A stretch of 64,000 bases of DNA from Lachnospiraceae bacterium (GCA_022791975.1 JAAWAC010000041.1:248001-312000), one strand, 5' to 3'. Shown: positions 1-9,276, counted from the first letter of the stretch. Notes: generated from the sequence alone by a model not told the origin. Translations and numbers: made by a program.

Positions 1-1479
1 AGCCTGTCTGTTCGAAATTATATTATTATAGGCTTGGGTGTGGCCTGCCTGATTCTCTTAGTCCTGGTAGTTATGCTGGCTGTAAAGCTTAGTCGGATAG
101 AATATGTGGATGACGAGGACGATGACAGAGAAAATTTTGACGAGGACGAAGATGAGGATGATGGTGAGGAACCTATCTGGATGAGTGCAGTCCACGCCAA
201 AAAGGAAGAAAAGAATACTCCAAGAGAGAAAAAGAAGAGGAGATCTTTCTTTGGCAGGAAAGAGGAGGATGAGGATTTTGACTCTGAAGAAGAGGAAGAT
301 CTGTCCTATGATGACATGGAGGAGGAAGATATTCTGGCTGCGGTCTTGAAGAAGAAGCCAGGCGAGGACGAGGAGGACTCCTCTGTGTCAGGGGATGGAG
401 AGGAAAAAAGTGGCAAGGAAAGGGGAGGTCAAAGCGGGAGCGATAGAGCCAGGGCAGGCGTTTCCCGTCGTTCTACAGGAGGAACTGGCCGCCCGTCAGG
501 AGTGGGCCGAGAGGGGACTGGTTTACCAAAGGGTCGATCTACTGGTGTATCCGGTCGTTCGTCAGGAGCTGGTGGGGAAGGAGCCGGTCCTACGGGAGCC
601 GGTCCTACAGGAGGAGTTAGCCGTCCGGTAGGAGCGGGAGCAGAGAGAGGCCGTCCTGAGGGAGCTGCTGGCCGCCCGGTGGGAGCGCGTCCCCAGGGAG
701 GCGTATCCGGTCGCCCGTCAGGAGTTGGTTCGCCGGGAGGCCGCCCGGAAGGAAGCCGTCCAGACAGCCGTTCCGGACAGATGAGCCCCACAGGAGGCCG
801 TCCCTCTGGAAGCTCCACGGGAGGTCGTCCTACAATTCGTATTGGTCAGGAGGGAACAGGAAACTCTATGGGGAGTCGTCCTTCTGGAAGTCCGTCAGGA
901 GCTCGTCCGATTACAGCCAATCCGGAGGAGGGCCGTCCAGTGGGGGCGCGTCCCCAGGGAGGCGGCCCCGGTCGTCCGTCAGGAGTTGGTTCGTCGGGAG
1001 GAAGCCGTCCGGAGGGCCGCTCCGGGCAGATGAGCCCCACGGGAGGCCGTCCTGAGAGAGCGGCAGGTGCGAAGCCTGAGGGACGTCGCCCTGCTGGCGG
1101 ATCTGGTGTGGCAGGAGGTCGTCCGATGGGCGGAGCAGGTGTGGCGCCTGGTTCCTCAGGGGGAGCCCGCCCTGTGGCAGGACGTCGCCCTGCCAGCGGA
1201 GCCAATCCGGAGGCAGGGCCCACAGCAGGAGGCCGTCCTGTGGGAGCCCGTCCGTCAGGAGGCCCTGCTGCTCGTCCTGCTGGAGCTGGACCCCGAGAGA
1301 TGCGTCCTAGAAAGTCCAAGGAAGAGGATGAGAATCCAGAAGGAGCGGGAAGAGTAGAGAGAGATTCTCAAAAGAGCGGGGAGACCAAGGGTGGATCGAA
1401 GTCTCGAAGGACAGCGGCCAAGGGAAAAGAGGAAGATTTTGACATTGAGATTGTAGATCTGGATGACATGGATTTATAG
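1..1479 (+). CDS. Membrane-anchored low-complexity protein, 5' end missing
   Basis: The reading frame is open to the left edge, so the start lies outside the window; a TTG at 34 is only an internal candidate. The visible protein begins with a short polar stretch and one hydrophobic membrane segment (codons about 8-28), then a strongly acidic Asp/Glu region, a Lys/Glu region, and from about base 430 to 1300 a long Gly-Arg-Pro-Ser region with GRPSG, GRPVGARPQGG and SGQMSPTGGRP repeats. The end is again charged and acidic. The repeats are also visible in the DNA as an imperfect duplication of about 250-260 bases. I recognise no family. The layout suggests a single-pass protein with a long disordered tail; which side of the membrane holds the tail cannot be decided without the true N-terminus. 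It precedes clpC by 85 bases and may be co-transcribed with it. Confidence 0.75.
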   Translation, partial: SLSVRNYIIIGLGVACLILLVLVVMLAVKLSRIEYVDDEDDDRENFDEDEDEDDGEEPIWMSAVHAKKEEKNTPREKKKRRSFFGRKEEDEDFDSEEEEDLSYDDMEEEDILAAVLKKKPGEDEEDSSVSGDGEEKSGKERGGQSGSDRARAGVSRRSTGGTGRPSGVGREGTGLPKGRSTGVSGRSSGAGGEGAGPTGAGPTGGVSRPVGAGAERGRPEGAAGRPVGARPQGGVSGRPSGVGSPGGRPEGSRPDSRSGQMSPTGGRPSGSSTGGRPTIRIGQEGTGNSMGSRPSGSPSGARPITANPEEGRPVGARPQGGGPGRPSGVGSSGGSRPEGRSGQMSPTGGRPERAAGAKPEGRRPAGGSGVAGGRPMGGAGVAPGSSGGARPVAGRRPASGANPEAGPTAGGRPVGARPSGGPAARPAGAGPREMRPRKSKEEDENPEGAGRVERDSQKSGETKGGSKSRRTAAKGKEEDFDIEIVDLDDMDL

Positions 1480-1496
1480 AAAAAGCAGGCAGATAA

Positions 1497-1519
1497 GGGC
1501 GGGGTAATATACCTCGCCC
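1497..1519 (+). repeat. Hairpin between the low-complexity gene and clpC
   Basis: GGGCGGGGT pairs with ACCTCGCCC (nine pairs including one G-U) around a short AT loop. No T-run follows, so this is not a standard terminator; it could be a processing or attenuation structure ahead of clpC. Confidence 0.4.
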
Positions 1520-1564
1520 ATTGCAGCGAAAGGAAATATTTCAGGCAGGAAAGAGGGAAGAACA

Positions 1565-4021
1565 ATGTTTCATGGGTATACGGAAAAGGCAGAGCGGGTG
1601 ATACAGAGTGCAAAACGGGTTTCCCGCCATCTGGGGCACGGCTATGTGGGAACGGAGCATCTGCTCATTGGACTTTTGCGGGAGCAGACCTGTGTGCCAG
1701 GACAGCTCCTGTCCCAAAAGGGGGTGGAGGAGGAAAAGCTTTTGCAGCTGATTTCGGACTTGATAGCGCCGGAAACAGGAAGCGTTGTGGCAGAGCGGCC
1801 GGATTATACGCCCCGGGCTCGCCGGGTGCTCAGTCAGGCCCGAAGAGAGGCGGAAGCTTTTGGGGAGGAGCTGGTAAGCACGGAGCATTTGTTTATTGCC
1901 ATGCTAAAGGATGTGGAATGTGTATCCAGCCGCCTTTTGAACACCTTAAGTGTCAGTGCCCGAGAATTGTATATGGGAGTGCTGGAATCCATGGGTCCCA
2001 AGGGTCGGGCCTATCAGGAAGAGCGGGTGCGGCAAAGCAAGAGTCATGATCGAAGCGGAACTGGCACGCTGGATCAGTACAGCCGGGATCTAACCCGAAT
2101 GGCCCGGGAGGGGAAGCTTGATCCCTGTATTGGTCGGGAGAGTGAGATGAATCGGGTTATTCAGATACTCAGCCGCAGAACCAAAAATAATCCCTGCCTG
2201 ATGGGAGAGCCCGGAGTAGGTAAGACAGCTATAGTAGAAGGGTTGGCAGCCCGCCTGGCTGATGGACAGGTGCCGGAAAATATGCAGGGAAAACGGCTTT
2301 TGACCCTGGATTTATCTGGAATCGTGGCAGGCTCCAAGTACCGGGGAGAATTTGAGGAGCGAATTAAGCGGATTTTGGAGGAGGTTCTCCAGGATGGGAA
2401 TATACTGTTGTTTATAGATGAGATTCACACCATTATTGGCGCAGGCAGTGCGGAGGGAGCCATTGACGCCTCCAACATTTTAAAGCCTTCTCTGGCCCGG
2501 GGAGAGTTGCAGCTTATTGGGGCAACCACAGTGGAGGAATACCGCCGGTATGTTGAGAAAGATGCGGCCCTGGAGCGGCGGTTTCAACCGGTGACCGTGG
2601 AGGAGCCGGACGAAGAGCAGACGGTGGAGATTTTAAAGGGACTGCGGGGGCGTTATGAAGAGCATCATGGGGTGGAGATTACGGACCAGGCTCTGGAGGC
2701 GGCAGCTCGTCTCTCCAAACGGTATATCAGCGATCGGTTTCTTCCCGATAAGGCCATTGATCTGATGGATGAGGCGGCAGCCCGGGTGCGTCTGGGACAC
2801 CTTTGTGCAGGCACCAATAAGGGGCAGCTAAAGGAGGAATATAAGCAGGCCCAGGGGGAGCTGGAGGCAGCCCTCTGTGAAGGCGACATGGCAAAGGCTA
2901 TGGCTTGCCGAGAGAGGGAGGAAAAGCTAAAGCTGCGCATAGAGAAAGAGGAGAAAAAGAGCCGCCGGAGTAAAAGAGGCGTGAGAGTAAATGAAAATGA
3001 AGTGGCTCAGGTAGTATCTGACTGGACCAAGATTCCTTTGCAGCGGCTGGAAGAGACGGAGACGCAGCGCCTTCGTCGCCTGGAAGGGATTTTGCATAAG
3101 CGGGTAATTGCCCAGGATGAGGCGGTGCAGGCAGTGTCCAGAGCCGTGCGCCGGGGACGCGTGGGCCTTCAGGACCCTAACCGCCCCATTGGCTCCTTCT
3201 TGTTCCTGGGGCCTACGGGAGTGGGAAAGACGGAGCTTTCAAAGGCATTGGCAGAGGTGCTTTTTGGCAGAGAGCAGGCCATGATCCGGATAGATATGTC
3301 GGAATATATGGAAAAACACAGTGTCTCTAAGCTAATCGGATCGCCACCCGGTTATGTGGGACACGATGACGGGGGACAGCTGTCAGAGAAGGTGCGGCGG
3401 AATCCCTATGCGGTGGTGCTCTTTGACGAGATTGAAAAAGCCCACCCGGATGTGTTCAATATTCTATTACAGGTGTTGGACGATGGCCGGATTACGGATT
3501 CCCAGGGCCGACTGGTGGACTTTAAGAATACAGTGATTATTATGACCTCCAACGCAGGGGCAGGAGCCATCATCTCCCCCAAAAGGCTGGGATTTATGGC
3601 CCAGGAGGATGAAAAGAAAAACTATGAGCATATGAAGGGCAGCGTGATGGAGGAAGTCAAGCGCATGTTCCGGCCGGAGTTTTTAAATCGAATTGATGAG
3701 ATCATTGTGTTCCATGCCTTGAATAAGGACCAGATGAAAAGGATTACGGGAATTTTGTTTCAGGAGCTGTCCGTTCGGTGTGAGAAGCAGCTGGGATTAA
3801 AACTGGTAGTGCGGGACAGCATAAAGAAGCATATTGTAGATACCAGCTATGATGAGAAATATGGGGCACGGCCCTTAAAGCGGGCGATTCAGACTCAGGT
3901 GGAGGATGCTCTGGCAGATGAGCTGTTGTCCGGCCATATAAAGACCGGGGACACCGTGGTATTGACAGTAAAAAAGGGAAAGGCGGCCTTTATGGTACAG
4001 GGGAACCAGGGGGAAGCTTAA
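1565..4021 (+). CDS. clpC: ATP-dependent Clp protease ATP-binding subunit ClpC
   Basis: Class I Hsp100/Clp AAA+ unfoldase that feeds substrates to ClpP. At 818 residues it has the usual ClpC length. In order: two Clp-N repeats (about 1-145), AAA domain 1 with GEPGVGKT near 215 and the Walker B DEIH, a short coiled middle segment with a UVR-like pattern (ARE-REEKL) near 440-470, AAA domain 2 with GPTGVGKT near 548, and the C-terminal small domain. The short middle region separates it from ClpB. The ctsR-mcsA-mcsB genes that precede clpC in B. subtilis are not directly upstream here; a low-complexity gene lies there instead. The ATG follows a purine-rich stretch GGAAAGAGGGAAGAACA. Confidence 0.95.
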   Translation: MFHGYTEKAERVIQSAKRVSRHLGHGYVGTEHLLIGLLREQTCVPGQLLSQKGVEEEKLLQLISDLIAPETGSVVAERPDYTPRARRVLSQARREAEAFGEELVSTEHLFIAMLKDVECVSSRLLNTLSVSARELYMGVLESMGPKGRAYQEERVRQSKSHDRSGTGTLDQYSRDLTRMAREGKLDPCIGRESEMNRVIQILSRRTKNNPCLMGEPGVGKTAIVEGLAARLADGQVPENMQGKRLLTLDLSGIVAGSKYRGEFEERIKRILEEVLQDGNILLFIDEIHTIIGAGSAEGAIDASNILKPSLARGELQLIGATTVEEYRRYVEKDAALERRFQPVTVEEPDEEQTVEILKGLRGRYEEHHGVEITDQALEAAARLSKRYISDRFLPDKAIDLMDEAAARVRLGHLCAGTNKGQLKEEYKQAQGELEAALCEGDMAKAMACREREEKLKLRIEKEEKKSRRSKRGVRVNENEVAQVVSDWTKIPLQRLEETETQRLRRLEGILHKRVIAQDEAVQAVSRAVRRGRVGLQDPNRPIGSFLFLGPTGVGKTELSKALAEVLFGREQAMIRIDMSEYMEKHSVSKLIGSPPGYVGHDDGGQLSEKVRRNPYAVVLFDEIEKAHPDVFNILLQVLDDGRITDSQGRLVDFKNTVIIMTSNAGAGAIISPKRLGFMAQEDEKKNYEHMKGSVMEEVKRMFRPEFLNRIDEIIVFHALNKDQMKRITGILFQELSVRCEKQLGLKLVVRDSIKKHIVDTSYDEKYGARPLKRAIQTQVEDALADELLSGHIKTGDTVVLTVKKGKAAFMVQGNQGEA

Positions 4022-4097
4022 CCCGGAAGCGAAAGAAAAAATGCTGGCAATCACAGCATAAATCGTTTATAATCAAAGCATGGAGGAGGACAAAAGA

Positions 4098-4511
4098 ATG
4101 GCAGCAATTAAGGAATTGATTAGAACGGAAGCAGATGGCAGTTTAAGCTTTGGGGATTATGAGCTGGATAAGAAAACCAAGCTGGCGGATTTTAACCATC
4201 AGGGAAATTTGTATAAGGTAAAGACCTTTCAAGAGATAACCAAGCTTGAGCGCAATGAAATGTTTGTGTATGAGTCTGTTCCGGGAACCGCTGTACAGCA
4301 TTTTCAGGTATCCGAGAATGGGGTGGAATTCCAGGTGGAGGGGCCGGAGGATGCACAGATCACCATCGGGCTGGAGAATGACATGGAATATGTGGTGCAG
4401 GTGGATGGAGTGAACACCGGCACAGTAAAGACCAATCTGGGGGGAAAGCTTCCCTTAAGTGTGGAGCTGGAGGCCAGAGAAATGGTAAGCGTGAAGATAA
4501 CAAAGGCGTAA
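4098..4511 (+). CDS. Conserved small Lachnospiraceae protein ('endosialidase'-labelled family)
   Basis: A 137-residue soluble protein rich in beta-type sequence, with a conserved-looking core containing YKVKTF, KLERN, FVYESVPGTAV and TNLGGKL. From memory, similar proteins in related clostridia are labelled 'endosialidase' in databases; nothing in this sequence supports glycosidase activity, so function is unknown. The ATG at 4098 is preferred over the in-frame ATG at 4080 because GGAGGAGG at 4083-4089 is well spaced from it and would lie inside the longer frame. It ends 6 bases before radA and is probably co-transcribed with it. Confidence 0.75.
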   Translation: MAAIKELIRTEADGSLSFGDYELDKKTKLADFNHQGNLYKVKTFQEITKLERNEMFVYESVPGTAVQHFQVSENGVEFQVEGPEDAQITIGLENDMEYVVQVDGVNTGTVKTNLGGKLPLSVELEAREMVSVKITKA

Positions 4512-4517
4512 GGCAAT

Positions 4518-5876
4518 ATGGCAAAAGGAAAATCTACAGTCTTTTTCTGCCAGAATTGCGGCTATGAGTCTGCAAAATGGATGGGCCAGTGCCCGGGGTG
4601 CCGGGAGTGGAATACCTTTGTGGAAGAGGCTGTACCTAAGACGGTTACAAAGACAACAGGAAGAAGCAGGGCAGGCGGGGAACCCGTTTGCCTTGCTTCC
4701 ATTGATTTAAAAGAGGAAGAGCGTCTGACCACTCATATGGAGGAGTTGGATCGGGTGCTGGGAGGTGGGATTGTACCAGGATCCCTGATTTTGGTGGGTG
4801 GCGATCCGGGAATCGGAAAGTCTACACTGCTTCTCCAGGTGTGTCAGCAACTGGCTGGGGATGGGCGGAAGGTGCTATATATTTCCGGGGAGGAGTCTTT
4901 GCGGCAGATTAAGCTGCGGGCGGCCCGTATAGGCAGCTTTGCAGACAGTCTGCGGCTGCTCTGTGAGACCAATCTCTCTGCCATAGAGGAAACCATTCGC
5001 AGAGAACAACCCCAGGCAGTAATCATCGATTCTATTCAGACCATGTATGGGGAGGAGATCTCCTCGGCGCCAGGCAGTGTATCCCAGGTGCGGGAGTCCA
5101 CCCATGTGCTGATGCAGCTGGCCAAGGGACTGAATATAACCATATTTATTGTGGGACATGTGACCAAGGAGGGCACCGTAGCCGGCCCCCGGGTGTTGGA
5201 GCATATGGTGGATACCGTGTTGTACTTTGAGGGGGACAGACACGCTTCCTACCGGATCCTGCGCAGTGTAAAAAACCGCTTTGGTTCCACCAATGAAATC
5301 GGCGTATTTGAGATGAAGGGAAATGGCCTTTCCCAGGTGCCCAACCCCTCGGAATATATGCTCAGCGGAAAGCCAGAGGGAGCGTCAGGTTCTATTGTGG
5401 CCTGCTCCCTGGAGGGAACACGACCCATACTCATAGAAATACAGGCGCTGGTTTGTAGGAGCAATCTGGCTATGCCCCGGCGGACAGCAGCGGGAACAGA
5501 TTACAACCGGGTGAATCTTTTGCTGGCTGTGTTGGAAAAACGATTGAATCTGCCATTATCCGGCTGTGATGCCTATGTAAATATTGCAGGGGGAATCCGG
5601 ATTCAGGAGCCGGCTCTAGACTTGGGAATTGTTCTGGCCCTGATCTCCAGCTACCAGGATAAGGTGATTTCGGACAGAACGCTGGTCTTTGGCGAAGTGG
5701 GCTTGAGTGGTGAGGTGCGGGCTGTGAGCCAGGCAGCACAGCGGGTACAGGAGGCACGGAAGCTGGGCTTTGATACGGTGATTCTCCCGGCAGTCAGCAT
5801 GGAGCAGGCAGCGGATATCTCCGGGGTGCGGTTGTTGGGAGTGCGGACAGTGAAGGATGCTGTGCAGCTTTTGTAG
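4518..5876 (+). CDS. radA: DNA repair protein RadA
   Basis: RadA/Sms branch-migration ATPase that acts in recombinational repair. The 452-residue length is typical. Visible parts: N-terminal four-cysteine zinc finger (CQNCG ... CPGC) at about 10-30, RecA-like core with Walker A GGDPGIGKST near 94, the family's KNRFG motif near 252, and a C-terminal Lon-protease-like domain that lacks peptidase function in this family. It lies directly behind the small gene at 4098. The next element downstream is the tRNA-Trp promoter. Confidence 0.97.
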   Translation: MAKGKSTVFFCQNCGYESAKWMGQCPGCREWNTFVEEAVPKTVTKTTGRSRAGGEPVCLASIDLKEEERLTTHMEELDRVLGGGIVPGSLILVGGDPGIGKSTLLLQVCQQLAGDGRKVLYISGEESLRQIKLRAARIGSFADSLRLLCETNLSAIEETIRREQPQAVIIDSIQTMYGEEISSAPGSVSQVRESTHVLMQLAKGLNITIFIVGHVTKEGTVAGPRVLEHMVDTVLYFEGDRHASYRILRSVKNRFGSTNEIGVFEMKGNGLSQVPNPSEYMLSGKPEGASGSIVACSLEGTRPILIEIQALVCRSNLAMPRRTAAGTDYNRVNLLLAVLEKRLNLPLSGCDAYVNIAGGIRIQEPALDLGIVLALISSYQDKVISDRTLVFGEVGLSGEVRAVSQAAQRVQEARKLGFDTVILPAVSMEQAADISGVRLLGVRTVKDAVQLL

Positions 5877-5911
5877 TTAGCCCTTCCAAGGAAAAGAATC
5901 GGAAATTTTTG

Positions 5912-5940
5912 TTGACAAATGTAAAAAAATATGCTATAAA
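5912..5940 (+). promoter_or_regulatory. Sigma-A promoter of tRNA-Trp
   Basis: TTGACA at 5912-5917, a 17-base spacer and TATAAA at 5935-5940. The tRNA begins 20 bases downstream. Near-perfect match to the vegetative consensus, as expected for a stable RNA gene. Confidence 0.88.
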
Positions 5941-5959
5941 TATAGGGTGCGTATGACAT

Positions 5960-6030
5960 AGGGGATTGGTCAAATGGCATGACAGGGGTCTCCAAAACCC
6001 TTAGTGGGAGTTCGATTCTCTCATCCCCTG
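5960..6030 (+). tRNA. tRNA-Trp (CCA anticodon)
   Basis: All four arms fold. Acceptor AGGGGAT pairs with ATCCCCT; D stem GTCA/TGAC with a 7-base loop; anticodon stem GGGGT/ACCCT around CTCCAAA, giving anticodon CCA for the UGG codon; 4-base variable loop; T arm GGGAG-TTCGATT-CTCTC; discriminator base G. The length is 71 bases and the 3' CCA is not encoded. Bases 6031-6117, between this gene and the next promoter, hold no gene I can support. Confidence 0.95.
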
Positions 6031-6117
6031 TAGTAGATGTGGAAAGTTTCTTTAAATGTAAGGAAGCTTTTCACATTTTTTCTGGAAATTTAATTTCAAT
6101 AATTTACCTGCTACCCT

Positions 6118-6143
6118 TACATTTTTCAGTGAAATGCCGATAT
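6118..6143 (+). promoter_or_regulatory. Sigma-28 (FliA/SigD) type promoter
   Basis: TACA at 6118-6121, 15 bases, then CCGATAT at 6137-6143, preceded by G. The -10 element is an exact match to the flagellar sigma consensus (TAAA-N15-CCGATAT) and the -35 has one mismatch. The 13-base string ATGCCGATATATA around the -10 (6134-6146) is repeated exactly, on the other strand, upstream of cheA. It lies 53 bases before the gene at 6197. Confidence 0.7.
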
Positions 6144-6196
6144 ATAATAACAAAGATATATAGCTGATAATATGGAAAAAATAAAGGAGGAACATT

Positions 6197-6826
6197 ATGC
6201 AGGTAAGTAATCAGGATATGGCCGTTCGGGCCTATACACAAACGGCTCAGGCAACACAGAAACCAGCTGTAAACGGCTACGGTGCTGTGGGAGAGATCGC
6301 TCCCAAGGAAAATGAAAAGGTAGCTGCTGAGAAGAATACAGAGCGTGACGTGGATCGTGTGGAGCTTAGCCAGGATGCTAACATTACAAAAATGAGCCAG
6401 TCAGATCGGGCTTCTCTGGTCAACAGCCTCAAGGCAGATTTGGACAACCAGATGAACCGGTTTACCAATATGATGGTACAGACTTTCCAGAAGCAGGGAA
6501 TTACCGCTGCAGCAGGCAGCAATGATTTCTGGAGAATGATGGCTTCCGGAAATTTCACTGTGGATGCCAAGACCAAGGCGGATGCTCAGGCAGCGATTTC
6601 TGAGAATGGCTACTGGGGCGTTTCTCAGACCTCCCAGAGAATTTTTGACTTTGCTCAGGCTTTGGCAGGAGATGATGTGGAGAAAATGAAGGAGATGCAG
6701 GCAGCTGTTGAGAAGGGCTTTAAGCAGGCTGGCGAGGCATGGGGTGGAGATCTTCCCTCCATTTGTGGAGATACGCATACAGCTGTAAACAAGCTTTTTG
6801 ATGATTATTATGCATCTCATAAATAA
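6197..6826 (+). CDS. Unknown protein, probable member of the flagellar sigma-28 regulon
   Basis: A 209-residue soluble protein with no signal peptide or membrane segment. The first 60 residues are Ala/Thr/Lys-rich and look disordered, ending in DVDRVELSQDA. This resembles the short D-x-[VI]-E-[LI]-S step seen before the helices of FlgM-type anti-sigma factors, and is followed by a helical stretch (SLVNSLKADLDNQMNRF). The second half has a distinct conserved-looking core with NDFWRMM, ENGYWGVSQTSQRIFDFA and WGGDLPSIC. I do not recognise a named family. The promoter is of sigma-28 type, the start has a strong AAAGGAGGAACATT site, and a terminator follows, so it is a single-gene unit. A flagellar or chemotaxis-linked role is an inference from promoter and position. 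Confidence 0.85.
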   Translation: MQVSNQDMAVRAYTQTAQATQKPAVNGYGAVGEIAPKENEKVAAEKNTERDVDRVELSQDANITKMSQSDRASLVNSLKADLDNQMNRFTNMMVQTFQKQGITAAAGSNDFWRMMASGNFTVDAKTKADAQAAISENGYWGVSQTSQRIFDFAQALAGDDVEKMKEMQAAVEKGFKQAGEAWGGDLPSICGDTHTAVNKLFDDYYASHK

Positions 6827-6866
6827 ATCATTTAGATTTTAACCAAAGAGATAGACAACGAGACGG

Positions 6867-6934
6867 CAGACTGTCGCTTGGGAGTTCCGGGATATGATCC
6901 GGAGGAAAGCTCCCGGGAGATGGTCTGTTTTTTC
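6867..6934 (+). terminator. Rho-independent terminator after the unknown flagellar-regulon gene
   Basis: Nested inverted repeats (CAGAC/GTCTG outside; GGGAG/CTCCC and TTCCGG/CCGGA inside) form a long GC-rich stem that ends in six T residues at 6928-6933. Confidence 0.75.
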
Positions 6935-7099
6935 TTTCACCTTTCTGGTGGGAATTGTCCGAAAAGTCACGGTTGAGGAACCATTTTTAACGGCTGGTGT
7001 GCAACAAAAAGATTTACATTGGAGCATAATTTTATTATAATAATAGGCAAAGAAAGGCGCTCCGGGCAGCTGGAGCTCCAGGGGATACAGGAGGACGAT

Positions 7100-9217
7100 A
7101 TGGCCAGAGGAAGAGCCAAGCGGATGCAGGTGCAGGCAAACAATGTGGTGTTTGCCCTGGATATTGGAACCCACAGCATTATTGGAATGGTGGGGGTGGT
7201 TGAGGATGACAAGGTGAATATTATCGCCATCGAGAAGGAAGAGCATGCAGAGCGGGCGATGATAGACGGGCAGATTGAGAATATAGAGAAGGTGTCTCTG
7301 GTGGCGGATAAGGTCAAAAAGCGCCTGGAGGAAAAGATCCAGTTTAAGCTGACCCGGGTTTGTGTGGCGGCCGCTGGACGGGCTCTGCGAACCAAGCGGG
7401 CGGAATATGAGATGGATCTGCCAGGCACTCAGCTGATCGATGAGGAAACTATCAGCCGGCTGGAAGCCGGAGCTATCAGCAAGGCAGAGGAGATTTTTGA
7501 CGCGGAAAATGAGGCGGAGCACGATACCCGCCGGTTTTATCTGGTGGGCTACACGGTGTGCCAGTATTTTCTGGATCAGTATGGCATTTCCAATTTGAAG
7601 GATCACCGGGGACGGCATGTAAAGGTGGATCTCATCGCTACCTTCCTTCCCAGCGAGGTGGTGGAAAGTCTGTATACCACCATGAATAAACTTGATTTGG
7701 AGGTGGCCAGCATTACGCTGGAGCCCATTGCCGCCATCAATGCAGCCATTCCCGAGAATCTTCGGCTGTTGAATTTGGCCCTGGCGGATATCGGCGCGGG
7801 AACCTCGGATATTGCCATTTGTACTGGCGGAAGTGTGACGGGCTATACCATGGCCACTGTGGCTGGGGATGAGATAACGGAAGCTATAATGAAGGAATAT
7901 TTGGTGGATTTTGGCACAGCCGACACCATTAAGGCACAGCTGGGTCAAATGGAAGAAATCACCTTTTTGAATATCTTGGGGATCGAACAAAAGACCTCCC
8001 GTAAGGAGCTTCTCCAATGTATTGAGGGGACATCCAAGCTGCTGTGCAAGGAGATAGCGGAAAAGGTTTTGGAAATCAATGGGGGACCGCCCTCTGCGCT
8101 GTTTCTGGCTGGAGGCGGAAGCAAGCTGGCAGGCCTGCGGGAGGGGCTTACAGAGACTCTGGGCATGGAAGCCAGCCGGGTGGCTGTAGCTGGAAATTAT
8201 TTCCAGGCAAATGCCTTTTCTCAGGAATATGATTTAAACAATCCGGAATTTGCCACCCCTCTGGGGATTGCCATATCCTCCGGGCTTAACCTGATTAATG
8301 ACGGTTTCCGGGTAACCTTAAACGGCCGGCCGGCAAAGCTTTTCCGCAGCGGCAGCTTTACAGCCTTAAATCTGTTGATGATGAATGGCTACAGCTTCCG
8401 GGATATGATGGGACGTTCCGGAGCCAATTTAACCGTAACCATAGACGGCCAGCGAAAGGTATTTTACGGCACCATGGCGCAGCCGGCTTCCCTGCTTATT
8501 AATGAGAAGGATGGAAAGCTGTCTGAGGTGATCCATGCAGGAGACTTTATTGATTTTGTGCCAGCTGTTCACGGAAAGGCCGCCGAGATTTGTCTGGGAG
8601 ATATTGAAGGCGCCATCGGAAATCCTGAGCTCACCTTAAACGGTGTTCCAGCGTCCTTGAAAACCATGTTGAAAAATGGGGATGTTATCTGGACGGGTAG
8701 GCCAAAGCCACCGGAGTCAGAGGAGGAGATTAGGCCAGAAGAGCCGGAGGAAGCAAATGGGGAGGTGCCGGAGCCAGAGAAGCCAAGTGGAGAAGAACCA
8801 GAGCCGGAGGAGCCAAAACTGGAAACGCCGGAACCTGGGAGCTCAGGGCTGAAAGGATTGGAGCCAGAAGAGGCAGAGGCCAAAGTGTCGGAAGTGAGGC
8901 AGGAGACAATAAATCAGGAAGAGCAAGAGGCAATGGGGGAAAAGCAGGAGACAACGCTGGCAGCTGCCAGTCCGCTTTCTTCTGAGCCGGAAAACCTTCA
9001 GCCCCGGGAAATGCTTTTTTATCTGAATGGCTCTCCCATCTATCTCCCGGAGAAGCCGGACGGAGAAAAGTACTATCTTATGGACTTAATAGAATACTCT
9101 GGTGTTGACCTGAAGCAGCCTAAGGGAAGGGTGATTCTCAATGTGAATCATCAGCCGGCTATGTTTCGTCAGCCACTGGTGGAGGGGGATCAGGTTCAGA
9201 TAGAAGAAGAGGTTTAA
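7100..9217 (+). CDS. FtsA-like actin-fold ATPase with long C-terminal extension
   Basis: The first 400 residues are an FtsA/PilM-type actin-fold protein: phosphate-binding FALDIGTHSIIGMVG near residue 15, an SHS2-like insertion (about 85-190), LADIGAGTSDIAI near 225 and the adenosine motif LAGGGSKLAGL near 335. Canonical FtsA stops near 420; this protein has 705 residues. The extension contains LNG-type beta-rich modules (RVTLNGRPAKLF, LTLNGVPASL, LFYLNGSPIYLPE) that look like ubiquitin-like folds, separated by a Pro/Glu-rich linker at about 535-630. No FtsA-type C-terminal membrane helix is seen. ATG 7100 is chosen over an in-frame TTG at 7019 because AGGAGG sits 5 bases before it. A role in division or cell-surface assembly is inferred; it may not be the cell's true FtsA. 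Confidence 0.82.
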   Translation: MARGRAKRMQVQANNVVFALDIGTHSIIGMVGVVEDDKVNIIAIEKEEHAERAMIDGQIENIEKVSLVADKVKKRLEEKIQFKLTRVCVAAAGRALRTKRAEYEMDLPGTQLIDEETISRLEAGAISKAEEIFDAENEAEHDTRRFYLVGYTVCQYFLDQYGISNLKDHRGRHVKVDLIATFLPSEVVESLYTTMNKLDLEVASITLEPIAAINAAIPENLRLLNLALADIGAGTSDIAICTGGSVTGYTMATVAGDEITEAIMKEYLVDFGTADTIKAQLGQMEEITFLNILGIEQKTSRKELLQCIEGTSKLLCKEIAEKVLEINGGPPSALFLAGGGSKLAGLREGLTETLGMEASRVAVAGNYFQANAFSQEYDLNNPEFATPLGIAISSGLNLINDGFRVTLNGRPAKLFRSGSFTALNLLMMNGYSFRDMMGRSGANLTVTIDGQRKVFYGTMAQPASLLINEKDGKLSEVIHAGDFIDFVPAVHGKAAEICLGDIEGAIGNPELTLNGVPASLKTMLKNGDVIWTGRPKPPESEEEIRPEEPEEANGEVPEPEKPSGEEPEPEEPKLETPEPGSSGLKGLEPEEAEAKVSEVRQETINQEEQEAMGEKQETTLAAASPLSSEPENLQPREMLFYLNGSPIYLPEKPDGEKYYLMDLIEYSGVDLKQPKGRVILNVNHQPAMFRQPLVEGDQVQIEEEV

Positions 9218-9230
9218 AAAATGAGATGAC

Positions 9231-9276
9231 AAAAGCCGGTAAGCTTATGATAAAAAAGCTTACCGGCTTGGTTTTT
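9231..9276. terminator. Bidirectional terminator between the ftsA-like gene and cheB
   Basis: A perfect 14-base inverted repeat, AAGCCGGTAAGCTT at 9233-9246 and AAGCTTACCGGCTT at 9256-9269, with a 9-base AT loop. T-rich sequence follows on the plus strand and the A-rich left flank gives a T-run on the minus strand. It serves two convergent units. Confidence 0.92.

Noticed and set aside
429-1319. Long proline-rich frames on the minus strand opposite the repeat region
   Set aside because: They mirror the Gly/Arg/Pro repeats of the plus-strand gene; codon bias of the sense gene keeps them open. No ribosome sites.
5979-6167. Open frame across tRNA-Trp and the following gap
   Set aside because: It starts inside the folded tRNA, has no ribosome site and no family resemblance.
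6839-8017. 392-codon minus-strand frame opposite the FtsA-like gene
   Set aside because: Its sequence is rich in His/Leu/Ile/Pro without any domain; the plus-strand gene has clear ATPase motifs.
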